This document shows positions 11,254 through 19,777 of a DNA stretch of 64,000 nucleotides, piece after piece (position 1 is the first letter of the stretch; each line of letters starts with the position of its first letter). The translations under genes and the position numbers were made by a program. Below the pieces are notes generated by a model, which was not told the DNA's origin, ran no database searches, and saw only the letters and a program-made list of their open reading frames with translations. Source of the stretch: Cyanobium sp. Aljojuca 7A6 (lineage in GTDB: Bacteria > Cyanobacteriota > Cyanobacteriia > PCC-6307 > Cyanobiaceae); the NCBI RefSeq assembly GCF_024346455.1, contig NZ_JAGQCY010000012.1, positions 49,177 to 113,176 on the forward strand, written 5' to 3'.

Positions 11254-11453
11254 TCGGCGGTCACCACCAGGAGGTGCACTTCAACACCCTCGAAGACTTC
11301 CAGGCCTGGTACGGCGGGGTGCTGAACGCGGCGGCCCTCGACGCCTTCGTCAACGTGCCGATCAACGACCTGACCAGCGAATTCCTCGTGCTGCGGGCCG
11401 GCAGCGTCCAGGCGATCCGGGTGGAGCCGATCTACGGCGCCCTCGACGACTAA
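11211..11453 (+). CDS. Small conserved-type cyanobacterial protein of unknown function
   Basis: An 80-residue protein (ATG at 11211) begins MARTPRRYAIHLFLIG and has alternating hydrophobic strands (FLVLRAGSVQAIRVEPIYG) with no signal peptide or transmembrane segment. The composition and codon use look like real coding sequence, in contrast to the Ala/Pro-rich upstream extension of the same frame. Its start overlaps the end of the DUF1643 gene by 43 bases, so translational coupling is possible. It ends 18 bases before the convergent gltX stop. I do not recognise a named family. The fold is likely a small alpha/beta domain. Confidence 0.6.
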   Translation: MARTPRRYAIHLFLIGGHHQEVHFNTLEDFQAWYGGVLNAAALDAFVNVPINDLTSEFLVLRAGSVQAIRVEPIYGALDD

Positions 11454-11471
11454 GGCTCAGAGGGCTGGGGG

Positions 11472-12914
11472 TCAGAGGGCCGTGGCGATCCGCTCCCGGT
11501 CGCTGCCCAGCCGGTGCAGCAGCAGCCAGGTGGTGAGCAGGTCGGGCCCTTTGAGGCTGCCCAGCAGGGCGGCCCGCAGCCCCTTCATCAGCACCCCCTT
11601 TTTAACGCCGGCGGCCGTGGCGGCCTCCGCCAGCAGCCCCTGGGCGGTCGCGGCATCGAGCGGGCCCTCCGGCAGCCGCTCCAGCAGGGCGCCCAGGGCG
11701 CCGCGGCTGCCGGCATCGGCCCGCAGTGCCAGGGCCGCCTCATCCGGCTCCGGGGCGGCGAAGAAGGGGGCGGCCTGGTCGACCCCGTCCGCCAGCAGGC
11801 TGAGCGAGGGTCCCAGCAGGGCGCAGAGATCCTCCTGCCAGGCGGCGTCGGCGCCGGCCACCGCGTCCCAGCCCCGGGCCTGCCAGAGGGGCAGCAGCCG
11901 CTGGCGCAGCTCGCCGGCCGCCAGCCCGTGCAGCACCTGGGCGTTGAGCCAGTTGAGCTTGTCCCAGTCGAAGCGCGCCCCGGCCCGGTTCACCCGCTCA
12001 AACGAGAACACCGCCGCCGCCTGCTCCAGGCTGAAGCGCTCGCCGATCCCCTCCGGCGGCGACCAGCCCAGCAGGGTCATGTAGTTGACCAGGGCCTCGG
12101 CGGTGTAGCCCATGGCGCGGAAGTCGCCCACGGAGGTGACGCCATCGCGCTTGGAGAGCTTGCGGCCCTCCGGGTTGAGGATCAACGGGGTATGGGCGAA
12201 CACCGGCGGCGTCAGCCCCAGGGCGGCGTAGAGCAGCAGCTGTTTGCCGGTGTTGGCGATGTGGTCCTCGCCCCGGATCACATGGCTGATGGCCATGGCG
12301 GCGTCGTCCACCACCACCACCAGGTTGTAGAGGGGGTCGCCGATGGCATCGGCGGGCGCCCGGCGGGCGATCACCATGTCGCCGCCCAGGTCGCTGCCCG
12401 CCCAGCGCATTTCGCCCCGCACCAGGTCGTTCCAGGTGATCGTGGCGCCGTCGTCGATGCGGAAGCGGATCACCGCCTCGCGGCCCTCGGCGATGTAGGC
12501 CTGCTGCTGCTCGGGGCTGAGGTCGCGGTGCAGGTTGTCGTAGCGGGGGGCGCGGCCCTCGGCCTGCTGGCGCTCCCGCATCGCTGAGAGCTCGGCGTCG
12601 CTGGCAAAGCAGCGATAGGCGTGGCCGCTTTCGAGCAGCTGGCCGATGGCCTGCCGGTGGGCCTCGATGCGCTCGCTCTGCACCACCGGTTCCTCGTCCC
12701 AGCTCAGGCCCAGCCAGCCCAGGCCATCGAGGATGTTGGCAGTGAATTCCGGCTTGGACCGTTCCCGGTCGGTGTCCTCGATGCGGAGCAGGAAGGCGCC
12801 CCCCAGGTGGCGGGCGAACAGCCAGTTGAACACCGCCGTACGGGCGGTGCCGATGTGCAGGGTGCCGGTGGGGCTGGGGGCCAGACGAACGCGTACAGGA
12901 ACCGTTGCGGGCAC
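11472..12914 (-). CDS. gltX: Glutamyl-tRNA synthetase
   Basis: This class I synthetase charges tRNA-Glu, which in cyanobacteria also feeds tetrapyrrole synthesis (hemL is also in this window). The 480 residues include HIGH as [12 protein letters not shown] near residue 14, [13 protein letters not shown], an [14 protein letters not shown] segment, and the KMSKS-type KLSKRDG. The GTG at 12914 gives [17 protein letters not shown], the normal family start. The open frame continues upstream to 12965, but that would enter the tRNA-Asp gene. It sits 24 bases downstream of that tRNA on the same strand, so the two are probably co-transcribed. Confidence 0.95.
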   Translation of the reverse strand: MPATVPVRVRLAPSPTGTLHIGTARTAVFNWLFARHLGGAFLLRIEDTDRERSKPEFTANILDGLGWLGLSWDEEPVVQSERIEAHRQAIGQLLESGHAYRCFASDAELSAMRERQQAEGRAPRYDNLHRDLSPEQQQAYIAEGREAVIRFRIDDGATITWNDLVRGEMRWAGSDLGGDMVIARRAPADAIGDPLYNLVVVVDDAAMAISHVIRGEDHIANTGKQLLLYAALGLTPPVFAHTPLILNPEGRKLSKRDGVTSVGDFRAMGYTAEALVNYMTLLGWSPPEGIGERFSLEQAAAVFSFERVNRAGARFDWDKLNWLNAQVLHGLAAGELRQRLLPLWQARGWDAVAGADAAWQEDLCALLGPSLSLLADGVDQAAPFFAAPEPDEAALALRADAGSRGALGALLERLPEGPLDAATAQGLLAEAATAAGVKKGVLMKGLRAALLGSLKGPDLLTTWLLLHRLGSDRERIATAL

Positions 12915-12938
12915 GGAAGCGGCTCCAGATGGTGAGAA

Positions 12939-13012
12939 CGGGACTGACGGGGCTCGAACCCGCAACTTCCGCCGTGACAGGGCGGTGCTCTAACCGATTG
13001 AACTACAGTCCC
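12939..13012 (-). tRNA. tRNA-Asp (GUC)
   Basis: The minus strand folds as a standard 74-base cloverleaf. The seven-pair acceptor stem GGGACTG/CAGTCCC is followed by a G discriminator. The D arm contains AGTTCAATCGGTTAGAGC. The anticodon loop CTGTCAC gives GUC, and the T loop is GTTCGAGCC. CCA is not encoded. It lies just upstream of gltX and downstream of PSHCP. Confidence 0.96.
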
Positions 13013-13178
13013 AGACCGTCTTTCGAGGCTCGAATCGCCCCGTGGGGTGGATCCGGCGCCGAGGGGCGATCGCGACGACGCGGACGCCGACTAGGGAAGT
13101 ATCCATCGTCACCCGTCCTCCCGTCAACGCAGCCCGTGAACGCTGGCTGGCGCGAGAGCAGGGCGCCGCTGGCCACAC

Positions 13179-13204
13179 AAAAAGCCCCGTGCAGGGCACG
13201 GGGC
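13179..13204 (-). terminator. Rho-independent terminator after PSHCP
   Basis: Bases 13184-13204 form a perfect nine-pair GC-rich hairpin (GCCCCGTGC / GCACGGGGC) with a three-base loop. On the minus strand it is followed directly by TTTTT (13183-13179). It would end transcription of the rplS / tRNA-Trp / PSHCP group about 70 bases downstream of the PSHCP stop and before tRNA-Asp. Confidence 0.85.
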
Positions 13205-13273
13205 AAATTGAGCGATGCTGCCGGGAAGGCAGGCTTGGACGGCGGTGCCGGAACGCCAGAAAGCCCTGGGCCC

Positions 13274-13462
13274 TCAGGGGCGGAAGCCGGCAGGTTCAAT
13301 CAGGCGCACCTGATTGCCCCGGGCGGTGAATTCCCGCCCCTGGTCGCTCTGAACCACGACCCGACCTCCGGACTTGACCCGGATCACCCGGGCCCGGACC
13401 CAGCCAAGGGCAGCTGATTCCAGCACCTTGACCACATCACCGGGCTGTAGATCCAACTCCAT
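13274..13462 (-). CDS. Hyper-conserved picocyanobacterial Tudor-domain protein (PSHCP type)
   Basis: Starting at ATG 13462 the product is exactly 62 residues, beginning MELDLQPGDVVKVLE and ending EPAGFRP. It is a small all-beta, SH3/Tudor-like sequence with hydrophobic strands (WVRARVIRVK, GRVVVQSD) and many basic residues. From memory this is the Prochlorococcus/Synechococcus hyper-conserved protein, reported to be 62 residues, to have a Tudor fold and to bind RNA. Its position between tRNA-Trp and tRNA-Asp and next to rplS fits an RNA- or ribosome-linked role. A GTG/ATG further upstream would run into tRNA-Trp, so it is excluded. Identification is by length, context and sequence recall, not by a search. 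Confidence 0.85.
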   Translation of the reverse strand: MELDLQPGDVVKVLESAALGWVRARVIRVKSGGRVVVQSDQGREFTARGNQVRLIEPAGFRP

Positions 13463-13498
13463 GTTCGGAACCACGAAACTGCAAATGGGACCATCGAA

Positions 13499-13571
13499 CG
13501 CGCCGTGGAGGACTTGAACCCCCGACATCAGGTTTTGGAGACCTGCGTTCTACCAACTGAACTAACGGCGC
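13499..13571 (-). tRNA. tRNA-Trp (CCA)
   Basis: This is a 73-base cloverleaf on the minus strand. The acceptor stem GCGCCGT/ACGGCGC has a G discriminator. The D arm is AGTTCAGTTGGTAGAAC, the anticodon loop CTCCAAA gives CCA, and the T loop is GTTCAAGTC. No CCA end is encoded. It lies between rplS and PSHCP. Confidence 0.96.
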
Positions 13572-13636
13572 AAGGCGATGGTTCCTGGAAAGCGTGAGAG
13601 GGAGACGCGGGCAATGAAATCCCGTGCAACCAGGCT

Positions 13637-14107
13637 TCAGCGATCGAAGCGCTGTTTGACGCGAGTGGCTTTACCCACCCGGTCACGCAGATAGAAGAGC
13701 TTCGCCCGACGCACCTTACCGCGCCGCTCCACCTTGACGGAAGCGACCTGGGGGCTGTGCAGCATGAACACCCGCTCCACACCGATGCCCTGGAAAATGC
13801 GGCGCACGGTGATGGTCTGGTTGAGGCCGCCGTGGCGCTTGGCGATCACCACGCCCTCGTAGGGCTGCACCCGCTCCTTGTTGCCTTCCCGGATCCGCAC
13901 GCCCACCTTGACGGTGTCGCCCACGTAGATCTCGGGCAGGTCGCTCTTCAGCTGGGCCGCCTCGAACGCGTCGATCAGGGCCCGGGCGCTGAGCTTGCCG
14001 GTGGTGACCGTCACGCTCTCAGAGCTGGTTTCCGCTTGCACCGACTGGGGCTCCGCGTCTGGGGTTTGTGGGTCCACTTCTGTGGACGGATCGATCTCGG
14101 TTGCCAT
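13637..14107 (-). CDS. rplS: 50S ribosomal protein L19
   Basis: L19 sits at the 30S-50S interface. The 156-residue product has the family core: [54 protein letters not shown], and the basic C-terminal [24 protein letters not shown]. The first ~45 residues are an acidic, Ser/Thr-rich extension absent from most bacterial L19 proteins; short N-terminal extensions occur in cyanobacteria. The ATG at 14107 (MATEIDP) is chosen over an upstream start at 14140, which adds only an unlikely [11 protein letters not shown]. It heads the minus-strand group with tRNA-Trp and PSHCP. Confidence 0.96.
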   Translation of the reverse strand: MATEIDPSTEVDPQTPDAEPQSVQAETSSESVTVTTGKLSARALIDAFEAAQLKSDLPEIYVGDTVKVGVRIREGNKERVQPYEGVVIAKRHGGLNQTITVRRIFQGIGVERVFMLHSPQVASVKVERRGKVRRAKLFYLRDRVGKATRVKQRFDR

Positions 14108-14149
14108 CCCTGTTCTCGGAGCGCCAGGCCAAACCAACACCCTACCGCC

Positions 14150-14512
14150 TCAGGTGACCCCCTTCCCCCCACGCCGCCGCCAGTCCCGCCGCAATCGCTC
14201 CCAGGCCATGAAGCCGCCGGTGACGAGCATCCACAACAGCCCCAGGCCGTTGAGCAGCACGTAAAGCGTCTCGCCCACTTCGCCCACCCAGCCCTGGAGC
14301 CATTCGCCTTCGTGCAGCACCATCAGCGGATGGGCCTGGTCCCGGCTCAGTCCGCCCCAGTCGCGCAGCAGCCGGTAGCCCACCCCCGTGACGGCCGAGA
14401 GCAGCAGGGGGGCGAGCACCAGCGGCGCCAGCCAGGCATGGGCCTGCCGCAGACGGGCGCCCCAGGACGGTGAGGCGGGCCGTGGGGGTGCGCTGGGGGT
14501 GGGGCTCGACAC
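14150..14512 (-). CDS. Small two-helix membrane protein, PepSY-TM-like
   Basis: This 120-residue protein uses a GTG start (14512). After a Pro/Ser-rich N-terminus it has one transmembrane helix (WLAPLVLAPLLLSAVTGVGY), an exposed loop with HPLMVLHEGEWLQGWVG, a second helix (ETLYVLLNGLGLLWMLVTGG), and a basic tail (WERLRRDWRRRGG). The HAWLAP...SAVTG and GLGLLWMLVTG patterns resemble PepSY-associated membrane proteins. A longer frame to 15382 is only the shadow of map. It is divergent from map with a 63-base gap. Function unknown. Confidence 0.65.
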   Translation of the reverse strand: MSSPTPSAPPRPASPSWGARLRQAHAWLAPLVLAPLLLSAVTGVGYRLLRDWGGLSRDQAHPLMVLHEGEWLQGWVGEVGETLYVLLNGLGLLWMLVTGGFMAWERLRRDWRRRGGKGVT

Positions 14513-14575
14513 GGGGAACCGACGGCGGAAGGGACGCCATTGATAACTTGAATGTCCGGCTCCGACTCCCACCGC

Positions 14576-15436
14576 ATGAACCTGTTCGCCGATCTGCTGG
14601 CCAGCACCAACGGCGTCAAGGGCGGTGGCACCCCTCTCACCCAGGCCGGCCCCCGCATCCAGAAGGGCCGCCGCGGTGTCGAGGTGAAATCGGCCAGAGA
14701 GATCGCGATCATGCGCCAGGCCAGCCGCATCGTCGCCACGGTGCTGCGGGAGATCATCGACATGGCCGCCCCGGGCATGACCACCGGTGACCTCGACCGC
14801 CACGCCGAAACCCGTATCCGCGCCATGGGGGCCACCCCGAGCTTCAAGGGCTACCACGGGTTCCCCGCCAGCATCTGCGCCAGCATCAACAACGAGGTCG
14901 TCCACGGCATCCCCAGCGCCAAACGGGTGATCAAGGCCGGCGACCTGGTCAAGATCGACACCGGCGCCTACTTCGAGGGCTTCCATGGCGACAGCTGCGT
15001 CACCCTCTGCGTCGGCGAGGGCGTGCCCGAGGAGGCCCGCCGCCTCAGCCGCGTCGCCCAGGAATCGCTGATGCAGGGCCTGGCCACGGTCAAGGCCGGC
15101 AGCACCCTGCTGGACCTCGCCGGTGCCGTCCAGGACCATGTCGAGGCCCACGGCTACGCCATCGTTGAGGACTACACGGGCCACGGCGTCGGCCGCAACC
15201 TGCACGAGGAGCCCTCGGTGTTCAACTACCGCACCAGGGATCTGCCCAACATGCAGCTGCGGGCGGGCATGACCCTGGCGGTGGAGCCGATCCTCAACGC
15301 CGGTGGCAAGGGCTGCCGCACCCTCAAGGACCGCTGGACCGTGGTGACAGCCGACGGCAGCCTCTCGGCCCAGTGGGAGCACACGATCGTCGTCACCGGC
15401 GACGGCTGCGACATCCTCACCGACCGCGACTTCTAG
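14576..15436 (+). CDS. map: Methionine aminopeptidase, type I
   Basis: This enzyme removes the initiator methionine from nascent proteins. It has 286 residues from ATG 14576 ([11 protein letters not shown]); an ATG eight codons earlier at 14552 is possible. The catalytic domain starts near [13 protein letters not shown]. The metal ligands are visible: two Asp in [15 protein letters not shown], His in [12 protein letters not shown], Glu in [11 protein letters not shown], and the last Glu in QWEHTIVV. The ~40-residue N-terminal extension before the catalytic core is basic and Gly-rich and lacks zinc-finger cysteines. It is divergent from the PepSY-like gene. Confidence 0.95.
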   Translation: MNLFADLLASTNGVKGGGTPLTQAGPRIQKGRRGVEVKSAREIAIMRQASRIVATVLREIIDMAAPGMTTGDLDRHAETRIRAMGATPSFKGYHGFPASICASINNEVVHGIPSAKRVIKAGDLVKIDTGAYFEGFHGDSCVTLCVGEGVPEEARRLSRVAQESLMQGLATVKAGSTLLDLAGAVQDHVEAHGYAIVEDYTGHGVGRNLHEEPSVFNYRTRDLPNMQLRAGMTLAVEPILNAGGKGCRTLKDRWTVVTADGSLSAQWEHTIVVTGDGCDILTDRDF

Positions 15437-15440
15437 GCCC

Positions 15441-16157
15441 TCACGGCCGCCTCAGCAGGCCCACATAGGCCCAGCGGCCCAGGGTGGCCAGGGGCATCAG
15501 CAGGTAGGTGAGCGGGTTCGGCGTCACGATGATCAGGCTGCAGTTCCAGTCGGCCTGCCGCAGGATCTCGCCGGCCACCCAGTCGGCCCCCATCACCCCC
15601 ACCGGATTGAGGGCGGAGCGGAATGGCCCCAGCACCAGCCGCCGCAGCCGCAACGTGGGCGCCAGCTCCGGCGCCCGCAGGCTGAGCAGCTGGCCCAGCA
15701 GCCGCTTGCTGATTTCGTAGAGGGGGCTCACGGCCGGCTGGATCTCCGCCTCCGAGGTGTTCACCCACACCTCCGCCCGCCGGCGCCCTTCGCGTCGCGC
15801 CGCCACCACGGCGAACAGCTCCAGCAGCCGCCAGGCGCTCAGGGCGTTCACCTCCAGCGAACAGCCGGTGGCCGCGGCGCTGCAATCGCCATGGACGTTG
15901 ATGCCGTGGTTGATCACCAGCACGTCCACCTGCGCCAGCAGGGGCTCCAGGGCCGCCTCCTCCCCCACCTGCCAGTGCACCTGGCGCAGGGGGATCGGCG
16001 GCCCGTCCGGGCCGGCCAGCTGCAGCGGCGCGAGGCCGTGGCAGAGGGCGATCAGCTGGGCCCCGCGGCCGTGGAAGCGGCGCAGCAGGGCCTGGCCCAG
16101 GGCGCCGCTGGCCCCGGTGATGGCCACGGTGAGGGATGGGCTCGACGGGTCCGGCAT
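15441..16157 (-). CDS. Short-chain dehydrogenase/reductase family protein
   Basis: A 238-residue SDR starts at ATG 16157 (MPDPSSPSLTVAITG). The N-terminal GASGALG nucleotide-binding turn is clear, followed by a VINHGINVHGD segment (NHG in place of the classical NAG), WVNTSEAEIQP, and an active-site-like YEISKRLLG with the Tyr-x-x-x-Lys pair. A hydrophobic C-terminal stretch (SLIIVTPNPLTYLLMPLATLG) suggests membrane association. It resembles the C-terminal half of cyanobacterial sterol desaturase/SDR fusion proteins, here without the desaturase half. The substrate is unknown. It is divergent from the phosphotransacetylase-like gene, 63 bases away. Confidence 0.75.
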   Translation of the reverse strand: MPDPSSPSLTVAITGASGALGQALLRRFHGRGAQLIALCHGLAPLQLAGPDGPPIPLRQVHWQVGEEAALEPLLAQVDVLVINHGINVHGDCSAAATGCSLEVNALSAWRLLELFAVVAARREGRRRAEVWVNTSEAEIQPAVSPLYEISKRLLGQLLSLRAPELAPTLRLRRLVLGPFRSALNPVGVMGADWVAGEILRQADWNCSLIIVTPNPLTYLLMPLATLGRWAYVGLLRRP

Positions 16158-16220
16158 GGGCCTGCGGTGGACGTGCTGCCTAGATTGCCCCCCACCTGCA
16201 GGACCCGGCGAGGTCAACCC

Positions 16221-17327
16221 ATGTCCATCCCCCTGCTGATCGGCTCCTGCGAACCCTTCAGCGGCAAGTCGGCGGTGGTGCTCGGTCTTGGCCGCCAGCT
16301 CGCCCGTGGGGGGGTGCCCCTCGCCTTCGGCAAGCCGCTGGTCACCTGCATGGATGACCCGCTCGATAACTTTCCCGATGCGGCGCCGGGGAATCCCCTG
16401 CTGGATCCCGATGTCCGTTTCATCGGTGAGACCCTCGGGCTCTCCCAGGAGCAATTGATCCCTTCGCTGCATGTGCTGGATCCGGCGGCCGCCCGGGAGC
16501 GGCTGCTGGCGGGGGATCTGACCCCGGGGGAGGGGCTGGCGCTGCTGCAGCGGCGCATCCACGACGACGCCGATCGCCTGGTGCTGCTCGAAGGGGCCGG
16601 CAGCCTCAGCGAAGGCCAGCTCTACGGCCTCGGCCTGGTGCAGCTGGCCCAGGCTCTGCAGGCGCCGGTGCTGCTGGTGCATCCCTGGAGCGACAGCCGC
16701 AGCGTCGATGCCCTGCTGGAAGCCAGGCGCCAGCTGGGCGATCTGCTGGCCGGTGTGGTGCTCAACGCCGTGCTGCCCGAGATGGTGCCGGAGGTGCGGG
16801 AGGCGGTGCAGCCGGCCCTGGAGCGGCTTGGGATTCCGGTGCTGGGCGTCATGCCCCGCAGCCCCCTGCTGCGCAGCGTCACGGTGGAGGAGCTGGCCCG
16901 CCGCCTCGAGGCCACCGTGCTCTGCTGCCACGACGGCCTCGACCTGCTGGTGGAGACCCTCTCGATCGGCGCCATGAACGTCAATTCGGCGATGGAGTTC
17001 TTCCGGCGCCGCCGCAACATGGCCGTGGTCACCGGCGCCGACCGCACCGACATCCAGCTGGCGGCCCTGGAGGCCTCCACCCAGTGCCTGATCCTCACAG
17101 GGGCCGGCGAACCCCTGCCCCAGCTGATCAGCCGGGCCGAGGAACTGGAGGTGCCGGTGCTCAAGGTCGACCACGACACTCTCACCACCGTGGAGGTGAT
17201 TGATGGCGCCATTGGCCATGTGCGGCTGCATGAAGCGGTGAAAGCCACCTACGCGATCCGCCTGGTGGAGGAGAACTGCCACTTCGAACGGCTGTTCGGC
17301 CGGCTGCGCCTGGCGGTCCCTGCCTGA
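16221..17327 (+). CDS. Phosphotransacetylase-like P-loop protein with DRTGG domain
   Basis: This 368-residue protein starts at ATG 16221. Its N-terminal half is a dethiobiotin-synthetase-like P-loop domain (GSCEPFSGKSAVV at residues 8-20; LVLLEGAGSLSEG near 115). The C-terminal third is a DRTGG-type domain (AVVTGADRTDIQLAA, CLILTGAGEP). This pair is the N-terminal regulatory architecture of long phosphotransacetylases, but the catalytic Pta domain is absent, as in the stand-alone cyanobacterial homologues. It is probably a nucleotide-responsive regulatory or metabolic protein; the reaction is not known to me. The DprA-like gene follows 39 bases later on the same strand. Confidence 0.8.
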   Translation: MSIPLLIGSCEPFSGKSAVVLGLGRQLARGGVPLAFGKPLVTCMDDPLDNFPDAAPGNPLLDPDVRFIGETLGLSQEQLIPSLHVLDPAAARERLLAGDLTPGEGLALLQRRIHDDADRLVLLEGAGSLSEGQLYGLGLVQLAQALQAPVLLVHPWSDSRSVDALLEARRQLGDLLAGVVLNAVLPEMVPEVREAVQPALERLGIPVLGVMPRSPLLRSVTVEELARRLEATVLCCHDGLDLLVETLSIGAMNVNSAMEFFRRRRNMAVVTGADRTDIQLAALEASTQCLILTGAGEPLPQLISRAEELEVPVLKVDHDTLTTVEVIDGAIGHVRLHEAVKATYAIRLVEENCHFERLFGRLRLAVPA

Positions 17328-17366
17328 GGGCGCTGCTAGTTTCAGTTCGTTGGTTGTCGATAACGG

Positions 17367-17879
17367 GTGACCCGGTCCCTAGATATTCCGGCCCTGGACC
17401 GGATCGATACGCTCGCCCAGGAGCTGGCCATGCTCCAGGACCGGGGCAAACGCAGAATCGCTTTCCTCGGCAGCCGCCATGTGCCGGTGGTGTCGATCCA
17501 TCTGGTGGAGCTGGTGGCCCGCTCCCTGGCCCAGGAGGGCCACAACCTGATCACCTCCGGTGCCCAGGGCGTCAACGCCGCCGTGATCCGCAGCGTGCTG
17601 GAGGTGGATCCGGCCCGGCTCACCGTGCTGCTGCCCCAGAGTCTGGAGCGCCAGCCCGGCGAATCCCGCAGCCAGCTGGAGCGGGTGCTGCATCTGGTGG
17701 AGAAGCCGGAGCACGACGAGCTGCCCCTGCCCATGGCCAGCAGCCTCTGCAATCAGGAGATCATCAACCGCTGCGACCAGCTGATCTGCTACGCCTTCCA
17801 CGACAGCGAAACCCTGCTGTCCAGCTGCCGCACCGCTGAGGACATGGGCAAGGTGGTCAGCCTGATGTTCTTCGATTAG
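17367..17879 (+). CDS. DprA/LOG-like Rossmann-fold protein
   Basis: This 170-residue protein has a GTG start at 17367. A single Rossmann-like nucleotide-binding domain shows RRIAFLGSRHVP near residue 29, an NLITSGAQGVNAAVIRSVL segment matching the SGAxGxD/N region of DprA-type folds, a VLLPQSL strand and a C-terminal CDQLICYAFHDSETLL region. It lacks the SAM and winged-helix domains of full-length DprA, so a role in DNA uptake should not be assumed. Together with the upstream P-loop/DRTGG gene it forms a likely two-gene operon. Confidence 0.65.
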   Translation: MTRSLDIPALDRIDTLAQELAMLQDRGKRRIAFLGSRHVPVVSIHLVELVARSLAQEGHNLITSGAQGVNAAVIRSVLEVDPARLTVLLPQSLERQPGESRSQLERVLHLVEKPEHDELPLPMASSLCNQEIINRCDQLICYAFHDSETLLSSCRTAEDMGKVVSLMFFD

Positions 17880-17890
17880 CCCGGCCTGAT

Positions 17891-18340
17891 CTAGCCCGGC
17901 AGCGACCCCTGACGCGGCAGCACCTGCAGCCGCGTCCCCTCCCGGCCCATCACGGTCACCTGGGCGCCGGGGAGCAGGAGCTGGTCCGGGGCGAGGTTCT
18001 GGGCGGCCCAGCTCTGCCCCTGCCAGCGCACACGGCCATCACCGTTGATGTCGAACGCGGTGGTCACCTCCGCCAGTTCGGCGTGTTCACCGGGGGGGAT
18101 CGGCTGGGCCTGGCGGCGGGCCGACCAGCGCCGCATCCACCCGTAGCCCGCCCCCACCAAGGCGCCGAACAGCAGCACCTGCATCAGCGGCGGCACCACC
18201 GGCACCAGAACGGCAAAGAGGGTGAGCAGCAGGGCGGCCACGCCGCCGATGAGCAGCAGGCCGTCCGTGTCGGCGCCCACCAGCTCCAGCAGCAGCAGCA
18301 CCCCCGCCAGGGCCAGCCAGAGGATCGGGGGTGCGGGCAT
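17891..18340 (-). CDS. NfeD-like membrane protein
   Basis: This 149-residue protein (ATG 18340) has two to three N-terminal transmembrane helices (ILWLALAGVLLLLELVGADTDGLLLIGGVAALLLTLF and PLMQVLLFGALVGAGYGW). A C-terminal OB-fold-like beta domain follows (GDGRVRWQGQSWAA, GAQVTVMGREGTRLQVLP), the usual short NfeD layout. NfeD proteins usually pair with SPFH proteins in membrane microdomains, and an SPFH gene lies divergently 111 bases away. The longer frame to 19201 is the shadow of that SPFH gene. Confidence 0.82.
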   Translation of the reverse strand: MPAPPILWLALAGVLLLLELVGADTDGLLLIGGVAALLLTLFAVLVPVVPPLMQVLLFGALVGAGYGWMRRWSARRQAQPIPPGEHAELAEVTTAFDINGDGRVRWQGQSWAAQNLAPDQLLLPGAQVTVMGREGTRLQVLPRQGSLPG

Positions 18341-18451
18341 CAGCAGGGGGCGAAGGGGCGCAGACTGAGCGGAGACGGTGGCAACGAAAGCAACGGGACC
18401 GTTGGCCTTCCCCCCCATCCTGCCTAGCGTTGCCCCAGTGAAGAAGCCTGC

Positions 18452-19360
18452 ATGGAAGCGCTCATCATTCCGGTGCTGGTGGTGCTGGCCGGCCTGGGCA
18501 TCAGTGGTGTCAAGGTCACCAGCAGCAGCCGCTCGATGCTGGTGGAGCGCCTCGGCAAGTATGACCGGCAGCTGCGCCCCGGCCTTTCCCTGGTGATTCC
18601 CGGCCTGGAGCGGGTGGTGAGCCACGAATCCCTGAAGGAGCGGGTCCTCGACATCCCCCCCCAGCAGTGCATCACCCGCGACAACGTCTCGATCGAGGTG
18701 GATGCGGTGGTGTACTGGCAGCTGCTGGAGCACGCCCGCGCCTACTACGGCGTCGACAACCTGCAGGCGGCCATGGTCAACCTGGTGCTCACCCAGATCC
18801 GGGCCGAGATGGGCAAGCTCGACCTCGACCAGACCTTCACCACCCGGCAGGAAGTGAACGAGACCCTGCTCAAGGAACTCGATCAGGCCACCGATCCCTG
18901 GGGCGTGAAGGTGACCCGGGTGGAACTGCGCGACATCCAGCCCTCCAAGGGGGTGCAGCAGGCGATGGAGCAGCAGATGACCGCCGAACGGGAGAAGCGG
19001 GCGGCGATCCTGCGCTCCGAGGGGGAGCGGGAATCCCAGGTGAACGCGGCCCGGGGCCGGGCCGAGGCCCTGGTGCTGGATGCGAAGGCCAAGCAGGAGG
19101 CGGTGCTCCTGGATGCCGATGCCCAGGCCAAGCAGCAGTTGCTTCTGGCCAAGGCACGGGCCGAGGCGGCCACCGAACTGGCCGCCGTGATCGAGGCCCA
19201 TCCGGCGGCCGCCGAGGGTCTGCGGTTGCTACTGGCCAAGGACTGGATGGCCATGGGCCAGCAGATGGCCGCCTCCCAGGGGGGATCGGTGCTGATGGTG
19301 GATCCCCAGAGCCCGGCGTCGCTGCTGGCGGCCCTCAAGGGGTTTCAGGAACGGGGATAG
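18452..19360 (+). CDS. SPFH/band 7 (stomatin-like) membrane scaffold protein
   Basis: This 302-residue protein has an N-terminal membrane anchor (residues 1-20, IIPVLVVLAGLGISGV) and a band 7 domain: VERLGKYDRQLRPGL, LDIPPQQCITRDNVSIEVDAVVYWQ, and the ELRDIQPS segment. A long charged Ala/Glu/Lys-rich coiled coil at ~165-255 and a C-terminal hydrophobic patch follow. This is the QmcA/stomatin type thought to scaffold membrane proteases and microdomains. ATG 18452 is the start. The divergent NfeD-like gene is its expected partner. Confidence 0.9.
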   Translation: MEALIIPVLVVLAGLGISGVKVTSSSRSMLVERLGKYDRQLRPGLSLVIPGLERVVSHESLKERVLDIPPQQCITRDNVSIEVDAVVYWQLLEHARAYYGVDNLQAAMVNLVLTQIRAEMGKLDLDQTFTTRQEVNETLLKELDQATDPWGVKVTRVELRDIQPSKGVQQAMEQQMTAEREKRAAILRSEGERESQVNAARGRAEALVLDAKAKQEAVLLDADAQAKQQLLLAKARAEAATELAAVIEAHPAAAEGLRLLLAKDWMAMGQQMAASQGGSVLMVDPQSPASLLAALKGFQERG

Positions 19361-19777
19361 ACCTGATTCTCCAAGGTGCATTCTGCGACCAGCGGCTGGT
19401 TTGGCCTCCTCCTAATGTCTTGGGCCATGCCGCTTCTGACATCGGCTCGCGGAGGCCCATTGGTCCAGAGGCAGTCAGTGGCTTCGGCGTTTCTTTGATT
19501 TCGATGGCTGCCAATCTGTCGATCTGGCGATCGGGAACGCAGCTCTGTGATCAGCATCCAAGGGGTGTCTTGGTCGTGACCAAGGGCGGAAACAGAAACC
19601 CTGTCACCTCCCATGGCGTTCGCCAAGACGGTAGATGTTGAACAAGGACACATCAAGTCATTGGGGTCTGAACGAAGTAGCATGGGGTGCGATCCAAGGT
19701 CATTCCTAGGAATAGAGGAGATAGGAACAGCCCAGTATCGCCGTTGTTGCGTGTTGCTCCTTCAACCAAGTCATCAG
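19361..19777 (+). other. Intergenic stretch of lower GC, no convincing gene
   Basis: About 417 bases follow the SPFH gene. GC falls well below that of the flanking genes. Open frames exist on both strands, but none shows a recognisable motif or a coherent hydrophobic pattern. I see no tRNA or clear terminator. It leads into the interrupted membrane-protein gene. Confidence 0.5.

Noticed and set aside
13066..13073. GCGATCGC palindrome (HIP1-type) between PSHCP and tRNA-Asp
   Set aside because: HIP1 is abundant in many cyanobacteria; only a few copies occur here and there is no sign of local function.
15441..17282. Long minus-strand frame joined to the SDR gene
   Set aside because: Only the part from 16157 down is a real SDR; the upstream part is the shadow of the P-loop/DRTGG gene.
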